From an uncultured Alteromonadaceae bacterium (GTDB lineage: Bacteria > Pseudomonadota > Gammaproteobacteria > Enterobacterales > Alteromonadaceae): a stretch of DNA of 55,240 nt. Below, one piece after another: positions 45,039-53,428 of the stretch (the first letter of the stretch is position 1; each line of letters begins with the position of its first letter). Location: assembly GCA_950073835.1 (NCBI GenBank), contig CATMRP010000011.1, forward strand, positions 1 through 55,240, written 5' to 3'. A model generated the notes under the pieces. The model was not told where the DNA came from and searched no databases. It saw only the letters and a list, made by a program, of their open reading frames with translations. The translations under genes and the position numbers were made by a program.

Positions 45039-45587
45039 TTATGCTTGAGGTTCTGGTGTTACACCGCGCTTTTTCAGTCCCCATTTTTCGGAAACCGGCC
45101 CATCATAGCCAAGTGGTGCCCAGGTAGTCGGAATTGCCCAATAAGCCAGCACCGTGAGCTTTTTTATGCCCATGGACAAGGCGCGGTGAGGGGCTACATG
45201 GGAGTCTGACCAGGCATCAACAAATTCAGTCGCCTGAGCATCTGATAGATGTGTAAACGGCTTGCCGTAGTTTTTCTCTGCACTTTGGTTAAAGTAATGA
45301 ATTCCCTGATTGAGTCCTTTTCTGATATGCGCTGGCATCCCGGCAAGCAGCGCACCTTCGATAGTGGCAATAACGGGTAGCGTAGCCGGATCAACCAGAG
45401 TACTACCTTCAGTCGGTAATGCGATGGCCAGCATTTTTTTAAACACGGCCTGCTCAGTACTGTCCATTTTCTTTTCATTAGTCAGTACACCAGCCATAAC
45501 TTGCATAGATGAGCACGCCATAACTGTTGCGGTCATGGCCGTTGCAATTTTCAAAAACTGCCTGCGTTGAGTATTGATTTGTGACAT
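45039..45587 (-). CDS. gluconate 2-dehydrogenase subunit 3-like small subunit, Tat signal
   Basis: This 182-residue protein has a twin-arginine signal (TQRRQFLKIATAM, then a hydrophobic stretch to about residue 32), followed by a helical domain of the gluconate dehydrogenase subunit 3 type. Such subunits accompany GMC flavoproteins and are thought to carry the folded flavoprotein through the Tat channel. It is the first gene of the operon, 20 nt upstream of the GMC gene, behind a sigma-54 promoter. No cytochrome c subunit is encoded nearby. Confidence 0.82.
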   Translation of the reverse strand: MSQINTQRRQFLKIATAMTATVMACSSMQVMAGVLTNEKKMDSTEQAVFKKMLAIALPTEGSTLVDPATLPVIATIEGALLAGMPAHIRKGLNQGIHYFNQSAEKNYGKPFTHLSDAQATEFVDAWSDSHVAPHRALSMGIKKLTVLAYWAIPTTWAPLGYDGPVSEKWGLKKRGVTPEPQA

Positions 45588-45630
45588 AGGATTGCCCTTG
45601 TTGTTGTAATAGCGATCTCACAATGAGTAA

Positions 45631-45646
45631 GGCAGCGACTGTGCCA
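45631..45646 (-). promoter_or_regulatory. sigma-54 promoter of the alcohol/aldehyde dehydrogenase operon
   Basis: On the minus strand TGGCAC-AGTCG-CTGCC matches the -24/-12 consensus TGGCAC-N5-TTGC with one mismatch and exact GG-to-GC spacing. It lies 44 nt upstream of the small-subunit ATG and downstream of the palindrome at 45707-45727. Confidence 0.8.
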
Positions 45647-45706
45647 AAAGTTAAAATTTAGTTAAATTTATGATTTATAAAGATTATTATTTTAAAGAGG
45701 AGGGGC

Positions 45707-45727
45707 GGTGTCTCATATTGAGACACC
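45707..45727. promoter_or_regulatory. upstream activator site, palindrome 1
   Basis: GGTGTCTCA-TAT-TGAGACACC is a perfect 9-bp inverted repeat about 60 nt upstream of the -24 element. It shares the GTCTCA-N3-TGAGAC core with the site at 48885-48901. A half-conserved copy (left arm GCGTCTCA) sits at 45741-45759, overlapping the end of the activator gene. Confidence 0.75.
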
Positions 45728-45745
45728 TTTTATGGTATCGGCGTC

Positions 45746-47653
45746 TCAGTTTAGAACGCTTGAATCACGTTCTTTTGCGAGTTTTCTATAAAGGGTGGCG
45801 CGGGATATGCCTAACCGCTTGGCCGCCTTGCTCATATTGCCATTGCAGTCATCAACCACCTGAGTGATTAATCGCTTGTTTGCTTGAGCCAACAATCGTC
45901 CTGATTGCTCTGATTCAGCATTGTCTTGCCATAGCGGGTCTGATAAATCGCTCTGACATTGGTGGTATTCCTCTGGTATTTCATCGAGGTGAACGATGCT
46001 GCTGCCCTCACCAATAGCATCTGCATAAAGCAATACGTTTCTCAGCTCACGAATATTTCCCGGCCAGGTGTAACCGTTAATAAACTGTGCGACTTCGTCA
46101 CTTAGTGCTTGTTTTATCTCACAGTCACGAGCCAGAATAGCGTTTGCAATGGCGAGCTTATCCATTCTGTCTCGTAAGGGCTTTATAAAGACTGAGATAC
46201 CTTTTAAACGAAAATACAAATCTTGTCTGAAGCGGCCATCTTCGATGGCTTGTTCCAGGTTTACATTGGTTGCGCAAATAAGTTGAAAGTCTACCTTTTG
46301 CTCCCTCGCTGATCCCAGTGGACTCACTTCACGAGTTTCCAACACTCGCAATAAGCGGCTTTGTAAGGTTAAAGGCATGTCACCTATTTCATCCAGGAAC
46401 AACGTTCCCTTATCTGACTCGGCAATTCGCCCTTTAAAGCCTTTTTTGTCGGCGCCGGTAAAAGCCCCGGCCTGATAACCAAATAACTCGCTTTCTATTA
46501 GATTTTCTGGAATAGACGCGCAGTTGATAGAGATAAATTTACCGCTGCATTTTGATGCGTCATGCAGATAGCGAGCTGTTACTTCTTTGCCCACACCTGA
46601 CTCGCCATGCAACATAACAGGCAGTCGGTTAATCACCCGCACTGCACGTTTTATGGTTTGATTTAACTGATCATCACCAAAGTCACTTGTTATGTCGGTG
46701 GACGATTGATTGTTGATGGGGGGCAGGTGAATCCCAGTATCACTCTGCGGGACAAACTGTGGGGTGTTTATTACCCGTGTTGCTAACGTGACGCCAGAAT
46801 GTAACTGCAGATAAAATGGCTCACCGGCGGCGGCACGATTGCTTGTAATGATCGTGAAATCTGTGCTGAAAACGGCATCAAAATAGGTTTCACAATAGCG
46901 ATTTTGACCGGTAATGAAATTTGATGCGGCTTCATTACAGCCGGAGACTTTGCCATCGGGTGTAATGGCCAACAATAAATTCGTGATATCACCAAACTGA
47001 CCCGAGGAAGGAATGACTTCTATAACAAACGTATCCTTCAGGTTGAGGATTAACGATTTCTGAATATTTTTGGCGCAGGTCTCCAACATATAAAACACGG
47101 CCATATCATTGATTGGGTGTTCATTAGTAATATCCAGCGACCCACAAACCTGGCCGCTATGGTCGAAAACCGGGACCGCAGCACAATTAAAGGAATGATG
47201 TTGGTTTTTAAAGTGTTCGGCGCCAAACACGCGGCTAAATTTCTTGCTGTTTAAAGCGCATGACATCGCCGTTGTACCTACGGCCTCTTCGTTTAACACC
47301 ACACCGTCAATGAAAGCCGATTTTATGCCGCTATTGGTAAGGCGTTCTGAGCGCCGAACCTGTAGAGCATGACATTGCTGATCGGTAAGCAGTACAGACC
47401 AACCAGCGCCTGCAACGGCTCGATAGAGTTGTTCGATATGACGATTGGATACCCGCAACAAGCTTTCATGTTGATACTTCAGTTGATCCAGCGTGTCCGG
47501 TTTAACATGGCGATATTCAATATTGCCAGACATGGGGATAGTTTTATCCATACAGCGTAGCCAGGAATCTCGTATTGTACCTGGGAGTTTATTGGCAACC
47601 TGAACTTCGCCGTCATAGAAACGCTTATGGATTGTGCTCAATTCACTATTCAT
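45746..47653 (-). CDS. sigma-54-dependent activator, AcoR-like
   Basis: This 635-residue enhancer-binding protein has a GAF-type sensor region (about 60-210), a PAS-like region (about 215-310), an AAA+ domain (about 330-565) with Walker A GESGVGKE, the sigma-54 contact motif GAFTGA and Walker [10 protein letters not shown], and a Fis-type helix-turn-helix at the C-terminus ([20 protein letters not shown]). The architecture is that of AcoR-type activators, which respond to small alcohols, ketones or aromatics. AAGGTAG precedes the ATG. It lies between two operons that each have a sigma-54 promoter and the same palindrome, so it is their likely activator. Confidence 0.9.
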   Translation of the reverse strand: MNSELSTIHKRFYDGEVQVANKLPGTIRDSWLRCMDKTIPMSGNIEYRHVKPDTLDQLKYQHESLLRVSNRHIEQLYRAVAGAGWSVLLTDQQCHALQVRRSERLTNSGIKSAFIDGVVLNEEAVGTTAMSCALNSKKFSRVFGAEHFKNQHHSFNCAAVPVFDHSGQVCGSLDITNEHPINDMAVFYMLETCAKNIQKSLILNLKDTFVIEVIPSSGQFGDITNLLLAITPDGKVSGCNEAASNFITGQNRYCETYFDAVFSTDFTIITSNRAAAGEPFYLQLHSGVTLATRVINTPQFVPQSDTGIHLPPINNQSSTDITSDFGDDQLNQTIKRAVRVINRLPVMLHGESGVGKEVTARYLHDASKCSGKFISINCASIPENLIESELFGYQAGAFTGADKKGFKGRIAESDKGTLFLDEIGDMPLTLQSRLLRVLETREVSPLGSAREQKVDFQLICATNVNLEQAIEDGRFRQDLYFRLKGISVFIKPLRDRMDKLAIANAILARDCEIKQALSDEVAQFINGYTWPGNIRELRNVLLYADAIGEGSSIVHLDEIPEEYHQCQSDLSDPLWQDNAESEQSGRLLAQANKRLITQVVDDCNGNMSKAAKRLGISRATLYRKLAKERDSSVLN

Positions 47654-47767
47654 GATTACTACCTTGGCAGAATATGTCGGTATTCTTATATTCGTTGCGG
47701 CGTCTGAGCCGATGCTCGCTAACTCAGCAGAGTATCATGAATGTAAAATTATTGTAATTTATTTAAT

Positions 47768-47795
47768 ATGTGAACAATGGTTCGCAATGTGAACA
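47768..47795. repeat. direct repeat upstream of the sigma-54 activator gene
   Basis: ATGTGAACA occurs twice with 19-bp spacing (47768-47776 and 47787-47795), about 115-140 nt upstream of the activator start. It may be a regulatory site for that gene. No known factor is recognised. Confidence 0.35.
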
Positions 47796-47820
47796 GGTGG
47801 TTGGGTTGTGCAACCACCTG
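47794..47820 (-). terminator. hairpin after the outer-membrane protein gene
   Basis: A perfect 10-bp stem (CAGGTGGTTG paired with CAACCACCTG, 7-nt loop) lies 24 nt past the stop of the outer-membrane gene. The following sequence on the minus strand is only weakly T-rich, so termination may be partial. Confidence 0.55.
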
Positions 47821-47844
47821 CCGGGCAGACCTGAAGACAGCAGA

Positions 47845-48729
47845 TTAAAAGACTTTCACAAACCGTAAATTAATTCTGTCGTTTTCGAAGAAACCGTTAT
47901 CCACAGATATACTGCGGCCATACTGAACCTGAACTTGTAAGTCTGGTTGCAAAAAGTGCTGCAGGGTTACCTGCCAGCGGTTGTTATCCAGTTCGTCATT
48001 TTGGTCTACTCCTTCAATTTGCGATTCAGCGCCATAATCGTGGTAGTAGTTTAACGACGCAGTAGTAGTTGCGGACATGTGATAGTTTAAATGTACCTGA
48101 TAACCATATTGATCATCCTGTGCGCGGGTAACACCGGATGCGCCAAAATCGTCGTTATCGCCAAAGAATGTATATTCACCAATCAGGTGTATTGAGAATT
48201 GCTCTGTGATGGGAGTAACCAAAGCAGCCTGCGTAATAAACTTGGTGCGGTTCTCACCAATATTTACCGGGCCTTTGCTTTCATCATAACTTCCCCACGG
48301 GAGTGATACCAATCCGGTTAAACCAAATGCCTGTTTTGTCTCCGGGTTATTGTATAACCAAATGGTTGCGCCAAGTATGGGATCGCCAATACCACTAGCA
48401 GAAATCTCCTGGCCCGCAGCGTTTAATTTTAGTTTTCCAAACGGCAAAATGACCTGTGGGTCAATAGTAAAGCCGCCTACTTCGATATAGTGTACCCAGC
48501 GCAGCAGGCCAATGTCGGCACTCAGAGTCGGGCCATTATCAACCTTTTGCCCGTTCACGTAGTACTCATCATGGTCAAACGATTGCAAGTATAGAATTCC
48601 CAGGTCAATGCCTGCTGGTAAGGGCGAATAGTCACCAGGATCAGTGGCAACCTGGGCGGCCTGAGTTGTGACACTCGTGCAAGTCAAAGCTAATGCGAGC
48701 AAGCTGGGTTTCATTAATGTGTTTTTCAT
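47845..48729 (-). CDS. outer-membrane protein, phenol-degradation (MetA) pathway family
   Basis: This is a 294-residue outer-membrane beta-barrel protein with a signal peptide (about 1-24, ending TQAA). It has alternating amphipathic strands and a terminal Phe (RFVKVF). PAGIDLGILYLQSF, GDPILGATIWLYN and FSIHLIGEYTFFG fit the Phenol_MetA_deg family, often encoded beside aromatic degradation genes and presumed to help hydrophobic substrates cross the outer membrane. AAGGA precedes the ATG. A sigma-54 promoter and an activator palindrome lie upstream. Confidence 0.82.
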   Translation of the reverse strand: MKNTLMKPSLLALALTCTSVTTQAAQVATDPGDYSPLPAGIDLGILYLQSFDHDEYYVNGQKVDNGPTLSADIGLLRWVHYIEVGGFTIDPQVILPFGKLKLNAAGQEISASGIGDPILGATIWLYNNPETKQAFGLTGLVSLPWGSYDESKGPVNIGENRTKFITQAALVTPITEQFSIHLIGEYTFFGDNDDFGASGVTRAQDDQYGYQVHLNYHMSATTTASLNYYHDYGAESQIEGVDQNDELDNNRWQVTLQHFLQPDLQVQVQYGRSISVDNGFFENDRINLRFVKVF

Positions 48730-48772
48730 ATTGTTATCCTTATCGTGTTAATGATTAACATCGGCCTGTTAT

Positions 48773-48788
48773 CGCAATTAACATTCCA
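48773..48788 (-). promoter_or_regulatory. sigma-54 promoter of the outer-membrane protein gene
   Basis: On the minus strand TGGAATGTTAATTGCG keeps the invariant GG and GC at exact -24/-12 spacing, with TTGC complete. It lies 43 nt upstream of the ATG, nearly the same distance as in the dehydrogenase operon. Confidence 0.72.
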
Positions 48789-48884
48789 TAAACAATAATT
48801 TTAATAATCTCATGGTGTTAGAATTCAAACTAAGAAGTAAGAGACTGCAGAAGTGTTTTAAAATCGATCACATGTATTGGGTTG

Positions 48885-48901
48885 CGTCTCAAAATGAGAC
48901 G
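48885..48901. promoter_or_regulatory. upstream activator site, palindrome 2
   Basis: CGTCTCA-AAA-TGAGACG is a perfect 7-bp inverted repeat about 97 nt upstream of the -24 element of the outer-membrane gene. It has the same core and N3 spacing as the site at 45707-45727. Confidence 0.75.
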
Positions 48902-49555
48902 GGGTAAAACAGCAATTTATGCAGAGTTTGAGTGGTGTTGATAGGACAAGCCTGCTCTGAGTTACCGCCCTCGAATCCGCAACATAGACGGTGGTTTTAT
49001 CTTTTTACAAAATAGCGGGCAATAAACTGAACCGATTACTCGCTGTTGGATTAGCTAGAAAGTTAGAGAAAAGAGCGCTTGAGTAATAAGGGCCACAAAC
49101 GCATTAACAGGTGACTAATTGGCCAGAAACGACCATACGATAATCTCCCTGGCTTTTGGGTACCGACTAAAATGCGTAACGCAAAGATAACTGGTGCTGG
49201 TTAAAGCAGCTTTTCCGTGATCATCGCAAAGTGAAAGCAATTACCGTGGAACGGAGGAAAGCCATGATAATCTTCACTGCAATAGTTTTTGACTTTTGCG
49301 TTGATGACAGTCATCAATCAGGTGACTGCTTATATAGCCGGGAAATATTCACACAGTGTTTCAACTCGAGCTAAACAACGCTTTAGTTCACTCCACTTGA
49401 GCGTTAATAAGCCATAGCAGGCCTGCTTGTAATTTCTTTAAGTGTTTAATTTTAAATTAAAATTTCTCGAAAAATGGTAATTATTGCATGTTGGCCGACA
49501 TATCAAAGCCGTCAAAACGCTAGCAAATTCAGGCCGGGTAAACGCCTGCTACCAT
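48902..49555. other. 654-nt stretch without a convincing gene
   Basis: No recognisable coding region was found on either strand, no tRNA, and no insertion-sequence ends. The only candidate is a 36-codon frame at 49264-49374 with a strong GGAGG. The stretch marks the border between the aromatic island and the flanking genome, and may be decayed sequence. Confidence 0.5.
49264..49374 (+). CDS. possible small ORF, 36 codons
   Basis: An ATG preceded by GGAGGAAAGCC opens a 36-residue frame with a hydrophobic start (MIIFTAIVFDF) and a polar, Cys-containing rest. I do not recognise it. The same frame extends upstream about 27 codons without a stop, so it may instead be the tail of a decayed gene. 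Kept only because of the ribosome-binding site. Confidence 0.15.
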   Translation: MIIFTAIVFDFCVDDSHQSGDCLYSREIFTQCFNSS

Positions 49556-50155
49556 TTACAATACATCCAGTAATTTAATCGCAATCAGGATAAGAAATGC
49601 TGCAATTAAGCAATCGAAAACCTGCCAACGAAATGGGGAGTTGAGCCAGGTTTTTAATTTAGGTGCTAAGCAGGTGAGTACACTAAACCAAAAAACAGAG
49701 GCTAGCGTAGCACCAAACGCAAATAGGTTCGGGTTTTCCTGCATGCCGCCGATATTGCCAAGAAGGATTACCGTATCCAGATACACGTGAGGGTTAAGCA
49801 AACTAATACTAAAAGCTGCCGCCGCGATTTGAAGCCGGGTTTGGTTAGCAGTCGGGGAAATGCTGAGTTGATAGTGCCGGTGGTACGCCCGATACAGCGC
49901 CTGACAGGCCAGCCAAAACAGAAATAGTACGCCTCCCCACACAAAAACGGGCAGTAATGATGGCAGGTATGTTTGTATTTTTACGGCAAAAAAGACGCCT
50001 GAAATAATTAAGCCGACATCACATAAAATACATACCGACGCGATAGTGAATCTGTAGTTACTGCGCATACTCTGGCTCAATACCCAGATATTCTGAGCAC
50101 CAATAGCCACAATAAGACTAAGACCCATTGTTAAACCGGTAAATAAAGATTCCAT
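49556..50155 (-). CDS. argO: LysE/ArgO-family amino acid exporter
   Basis: This is a 199-residue inner-membrane exporter of the LysE family with about six helices. The GLSLIVAIGAQNIWVLSQ segment near the N-terminus, ISLLNPHVYLDTVILLG in the middle and an FAFGATLAS stretch are typical of ArgO/LysE. I use the ATG at 50155; a TTG two codons earlier is possible. It is divergent from the argP-like gene, the usual arrangement in which ArgP activates the exporter. It probably exports arginine or lysine. Confidence 0.85.
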   Translation of the reverse strand: MESLFTGLTMGLSLIVAIGAQNIWVLSQSMRSNYRFTIASVCILCDVGLIISGVFFAVKIQTYLPSLLPVFVWGGVLFLFWLACQALYRAYHRHYQLSISPTANQTRLQIAAAAFSISLLNPHVYLDTVILLGNIGGMQENPNLFAFGATLASVFWFSVLTCLAPKLKTWLNSPFRWQVFDCLIAAFLILIAIKLLDVL

Positions 50156-50263
50156 ACTCAACCTATGTGTGAAAGAAGTTTGCTTGCTAAAAAACGTAAG
50201 CAGAGTAGTGATGATTGATGTATGATTCCAATGAATAATTTAAATGGTTCATGATTATTACTC

Positions 50264-51137
50264 ATGATTGATTATAATTTGCTTAGAGCACTGGAGGCGG
50301 TGGTTTCAAACAGAGGTTTTGAGCGTGCTGCGCAGAAGCTGTTCATCACTCAGTCAGCGGTTAGCCGACGTATAAAACAACTGGAAGAGTATATTGGTGA
50401 ACCCGTTATTGTGCGCACGCAACCTCCTGTTGCTACCAGCGCGGGCCAGAGGTTATTAACTCACCTACAACATGTCATCCAGCTTGAGGCGGCATTGGGC
50501 GTTGCCAGTGAGACGCTAAATACGGCAGAACGAATTCTATCAGTGCGGATGGCTACCAATGCAGATTCACTGGCTACCTGGCTACCCAGAGCGCTGGCGC
50601 TGCCCGGTTATCAGTTTAGTTTTGATTTCTTGGTAGAAGACCAGTCAGTCAGCCTGAAAAGAATGAAACAGGGTGAGGTGATGGTGTGTATTTGCAGCAG
50701 TCCTGACGCGGTCAATGGAGGAAAAGTTGTCTACCTTGGGTCATTAAGGTATCGGGCGGTTGCTAGCCCCGACTTTATTGAACAATACACGATTAATCAG
50801 ACAACTGATTTGCAGCAAGCACCTTGTTTAGTGTTTGATCACAATGACCGAACACAGCATGAATTTTTATTGCAGCACGCTAAGTTTGAACCGGAATATA
50901 TTCATTTGGTGTCCCTCATCTGAGGGGTTCAATCAGGCAATGTTGGCTGGTTTAGGGTATGGGATGTTACCAGAACTACAAATTGCAGATTCGATAGGCA
51001 CCGGTAAACTCGTGGATCTTTTTCCCGGAGAATGCATGGACATTCCTCTGTATTGGCATTATTGGCAAACCGAAAGCCCTTATCTGCAAGCGTTGAGGGA
51101 ATATGCCGTAAACGCCGCTAAAGCGTACCTGGTCTGA
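50264..51137 (+). pseudogene. argP: argP-like LysR regulator, frameshifted
   Basis: The first 219 codons (50264-50923) encode a normal ArgP: winged helix GFERAAQKLFITQSAVSRRI and effector domain up to HLVS. A stop then falls in frame. The missing C-terminus (SSEGFNQAMLAGLGYGMLPEL through to 51137) continues in the next frame. Removing one C from the CCC at 50913-50915 restores a continuous 290-residue protein, close to the usual ArgP length. This is either a genuine inactivation or a homopolymer sequencing error. The ATG is divergent from the argO-like gene, and the 3' end overlaps the next LysR gene by 20 nt. Confidence 0.85.
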
Positions 51138-52020
51138 CTTTTTGCTTGGTAAGGTACCTGAGTAATTCCGTAACGAGACTGCCCAATTCCTTATGCTTGT
51201 TAACACAAATCATTAAATCCCTTTTTGACCAGGTTTCATCTATCTCAATAATACTTAGCGCCAGTTCATGCTGGTGGCACACTGAATCATGCGGAACTAT
51301 CGCTACGCCCACATTTGAACTTACCATTCTGCAAACCGCATCAAAACTTTTCACCTGTGCCCTGATATTGAGATGTTTGTTGAGCATAGCGGCTTTATTC
51401 ATAGTAAAAGTATGGATTGCAGAGCCCTCATTTAAAATCACGAAAGGGAAGTCAACCAGTTGATCAAACTTGATACTCTCTGCACCAGCTAGTTTATGCC
51501 GTGACGGTACAATTAAGACTAAACGATCATGCTTATATGGAAATAACATTACTTCGCTATTGAGCTCTTGTTCAGCGACTATCCCAATTTCAATTTCACC
51601 TTTTGCCACTGCATCGGCGATTTCATCACTGCCGTGTTCCTCCAGAATAAGTTTTACGTGAGGATGAAGCTCCAGAAATTGTCCCAGGTCGTCAGGGAGA
51701 TAGGTATGGATGGCATTGGTATTTGCCCAGAGCTTTACATGGGTCTGCATGCTATCTGTAAAGGGATAAAGTTCTGACTGCATTTGTTCAAGAGTGGCTA
51801 AGGCTTTTTTCGCGTGACGTAAGACAATATCTCCGGCTTTCGTTAATGTTACGCCTCTGGGTTCTCTTACTAAAAGCTGTGTTTCAAGGTGAGCCTCCAG
51901 CTGTTTTATCCGGTGACTCGCCGATGATGGCGCAAGGAAAACCAATTCAGCGCCTTTTGTCAGGTTATTCTGTTCTGCTACAGCAATAAATAATCGTAAA
52001 TCTATCAGGTCAAATTTCAT
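51118..52020 (-). CDS. LysR-family transcriptional regulator
   Basis: This 300-residue LysR regulator has a winged helix (about 1-62: DLRLFIAVAEQNNLTKGAEL, PSSASHRIKQLEAHL) and an effector domain (about 90-295). It is divergent from the EamA transporter gene across 107 nt, so it probably controls that gene and itself. The 3' end overlaps the broken argP by 20 nt. The effector is unknown. Confidence 0.85.
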   Translation of the reverse strand: MKFDLIDLRLFIAVAEQNNLTKGAELVFLAPSSASHRIKQLEAHLETQLLVREPRGVTLTKAGDIVLRHAKKALATLEQMQSELYPFTDSMQTHVKLWANTNAIHTYLPDDLGQFLELHPHVKLILEEHGSDEIADAVAKGEIEIGIVAEQELNSEVMLFPYKHDRLVLIVPSRHKLAGAESIKFDQLVDFPFVILNEGSAIHTFTMNKAAMLNKHLNIRAQVKSFDAVCRMVSSNVGVAIVPHDSVCHQHELALSIIEIDETWSKRDLMICVNKHKELGSLVTELLRYLTKQKVRPGTL

Positions 52021-52127
52021 AATTGATTACCTTATTCGTCTTTTACGAACGCTAATTGGTAAATAAGCAATTCTTTTGTGAGTATGAAATATGGCATTGT
52101 AACGCCGTTTTTTGATCCGGAGTAGCA

Positions 52128-53039
52128 ATGTTGAAAGTACGTTTTTGGCAAGATAAAACAAGCCTGGGAGTGGCTTTTTCAATTCTGGCGGCCACCGGAT
52201 TTTCGTTCAAGGCCATCTTTGTGAAGCAAGCCTATCTGGTAGCAAGCGTGGAACCTGTTACCCTTTTAAGTTTACGAATGCTTTTTTCATTACCGTTTTT
52301 TCTATTGATTAGTATTCCGGCGTTGAAAAATATTGGAAAGTTAACGTTTCGCGAGTTGCTACTGCTTATTTGCCTGGGGATTGCAGGATACTATGGGGCT
52401 TCCATACTGGACTTTATGGGGCTCGAGTATATATCGGCAGGCCTTGAGCGGATCATTCTATTTTCCTATCCGGCACTAACGATCATTCTGGGGATATGCT
52501 TTCTGGGAGCCCGGTTTGATAAACGCTTAGTGTTGCCCCTGTGTATGTGTACATTAGGGGTGGTATGCGCCTGCCTGAGCGATCTGCAAATCCACACCAG
52601 TACAGGGTCTGTTTGGCTGGGTATATTATTTGTAGCGGGATCTGCGTTTTGTTATGCGTTCTACCAGGCTTTTTCAGAGCCAATGATCGAGAGAATTGGG
52701 GCAAAAGCCTTTTCTGTACTAGCGATGCTGGTGTCTATTATGGCAGTAGAGTTGCATTTTTTCAGCCAGTTGCCCTTATCGGCGCTAAGGCAGCCTTCGA
52801 ACGTTTATATCTTGTGTGCGATGATGGCTGTGTTTTCAACGGTACTTCCGGTGTTTTTTCAATCTGCTGCGATCAAATATATTGGGGCTGCCAGGTCGGT
52901 GCTAATTAGTATGATAGGGCCTGCGCTAACACTGATTTTTGGCTGGCTGATCCTGGGGGAGGTTATTACGGGCTTACAGATAATTGGTATGTTGCTGGTA
53001 TTAGTCGGGGTATTAACGATTAAAGGCAAACGCAATTAG
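52128..53039 (+). CDS. EamA/DMT-family transporter
   Basis: This is a 303-residue drug/metabolite transporter with ten predicted helices in two EamA repeats (about 15-145 and 160-298). SILAATGFSFKAIFVKQAY starts the first repeat, and GPALTLIFGWLILGEVI is the conserved end of the second. GGAG precedes the ATG. The substrate is unknown; members export amino acids or metabolites. The divergent LysR gene is the likely regulator. Confidence 0.87.
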   Translation: MLKVRFWQDKTSLGVAFSILAATGFSFKAIFVKQAYLVASVEPVTLLSLRMLFSLPFFLLISIPALKNIGKLTFRELLLLICLGIAGYYGASILDFMGLEYISAGLERIILFSYPALTIILGICFLGARFDKRLVLPLCMCTLGVVCACLSDLQIHTSTGSVWLGILFVAGSAFCYAFYQAFSEPMIERIGAKAFSVLAMLVSIMAVELHFFSQLPLSALRQPSNVYILCAMMAVFSTVLPVFFQSAAIKYIGAARSVLISMIGPALTLIFGWLILGEVITGLQIIGMLLVLVGVLTIKGKRN

Positions 53040-53284
53040 GGGCTACTGGATAGACACGTTATTTGCGCATGGCACCTTTCATCAAGAGTTTTCCACTGCG
53101 CATATAATACGCCTGATGGGAGGCATAGCTCAAAATGTCAATGTGCAACAATATTACGTAACTGCGGGGTAGGGCGGCAAGTGCAATGTCCGGTATTAAT
53201 CCTGCCTCGCAATGATGGTATTGAACCAGTGAATCGCACTAGCTATTGCATGTTTGATTATTTTTAGATTATTTATAAGAGAGA

Positions 53285-53360
53285 TGGTGGACGCTACTGG
53301 ACTTGAACCAGTGACCCTCGCCTTGTAAGGGCGATGCTCTCCCAACTGAGCTAAGCGTCC
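53285..53360 (-). tRNA. tRNA-Val (UAC)
   Basis: This is a 76-nt cloverleaf on the minus strand. The acceptor stem pairs GGACGCT with AGCGTCC, and CCA is encoded. The anticodon loop CTTACAA (stem TCGCC/GGCGA) gives anticodon UAC. The T-arm has GGTTCAAGTCC. A consensus promoter lies about 40 nt upstream. Confidence 0.97.
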
Positions 53361-53400
53361 GCTGTTTGTTTACTTGTCCGTGCTGGGCAAGTGGGGCGGT

Positions 53401-53428
53401 ATTATAGGGTTGCATTCGAAGGTGTCAA
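53401..53428 (-). promoter_or_regulatory. sigma-70 promoter of tRNA-Val
   Basis: On the minus strand a perfect TTGACA (53423-53428) and a perfect TATAAT (53401-53406) are separated by 16 nt. A GC-rich discriminator (ACCGCCCC) follows, typical of stable-RNA promoters. Confidence 0.8.

Noticed and set aside
19037..48729. Integrase, transposase, attachment repeats or CRISPR array delimiting the island
   Set aside because: None found. The tRNA-Val gene is about 4.5 kb beyond the edge and I saw no duplicated tRNA 3' end, although short repeats could be missed by eye.
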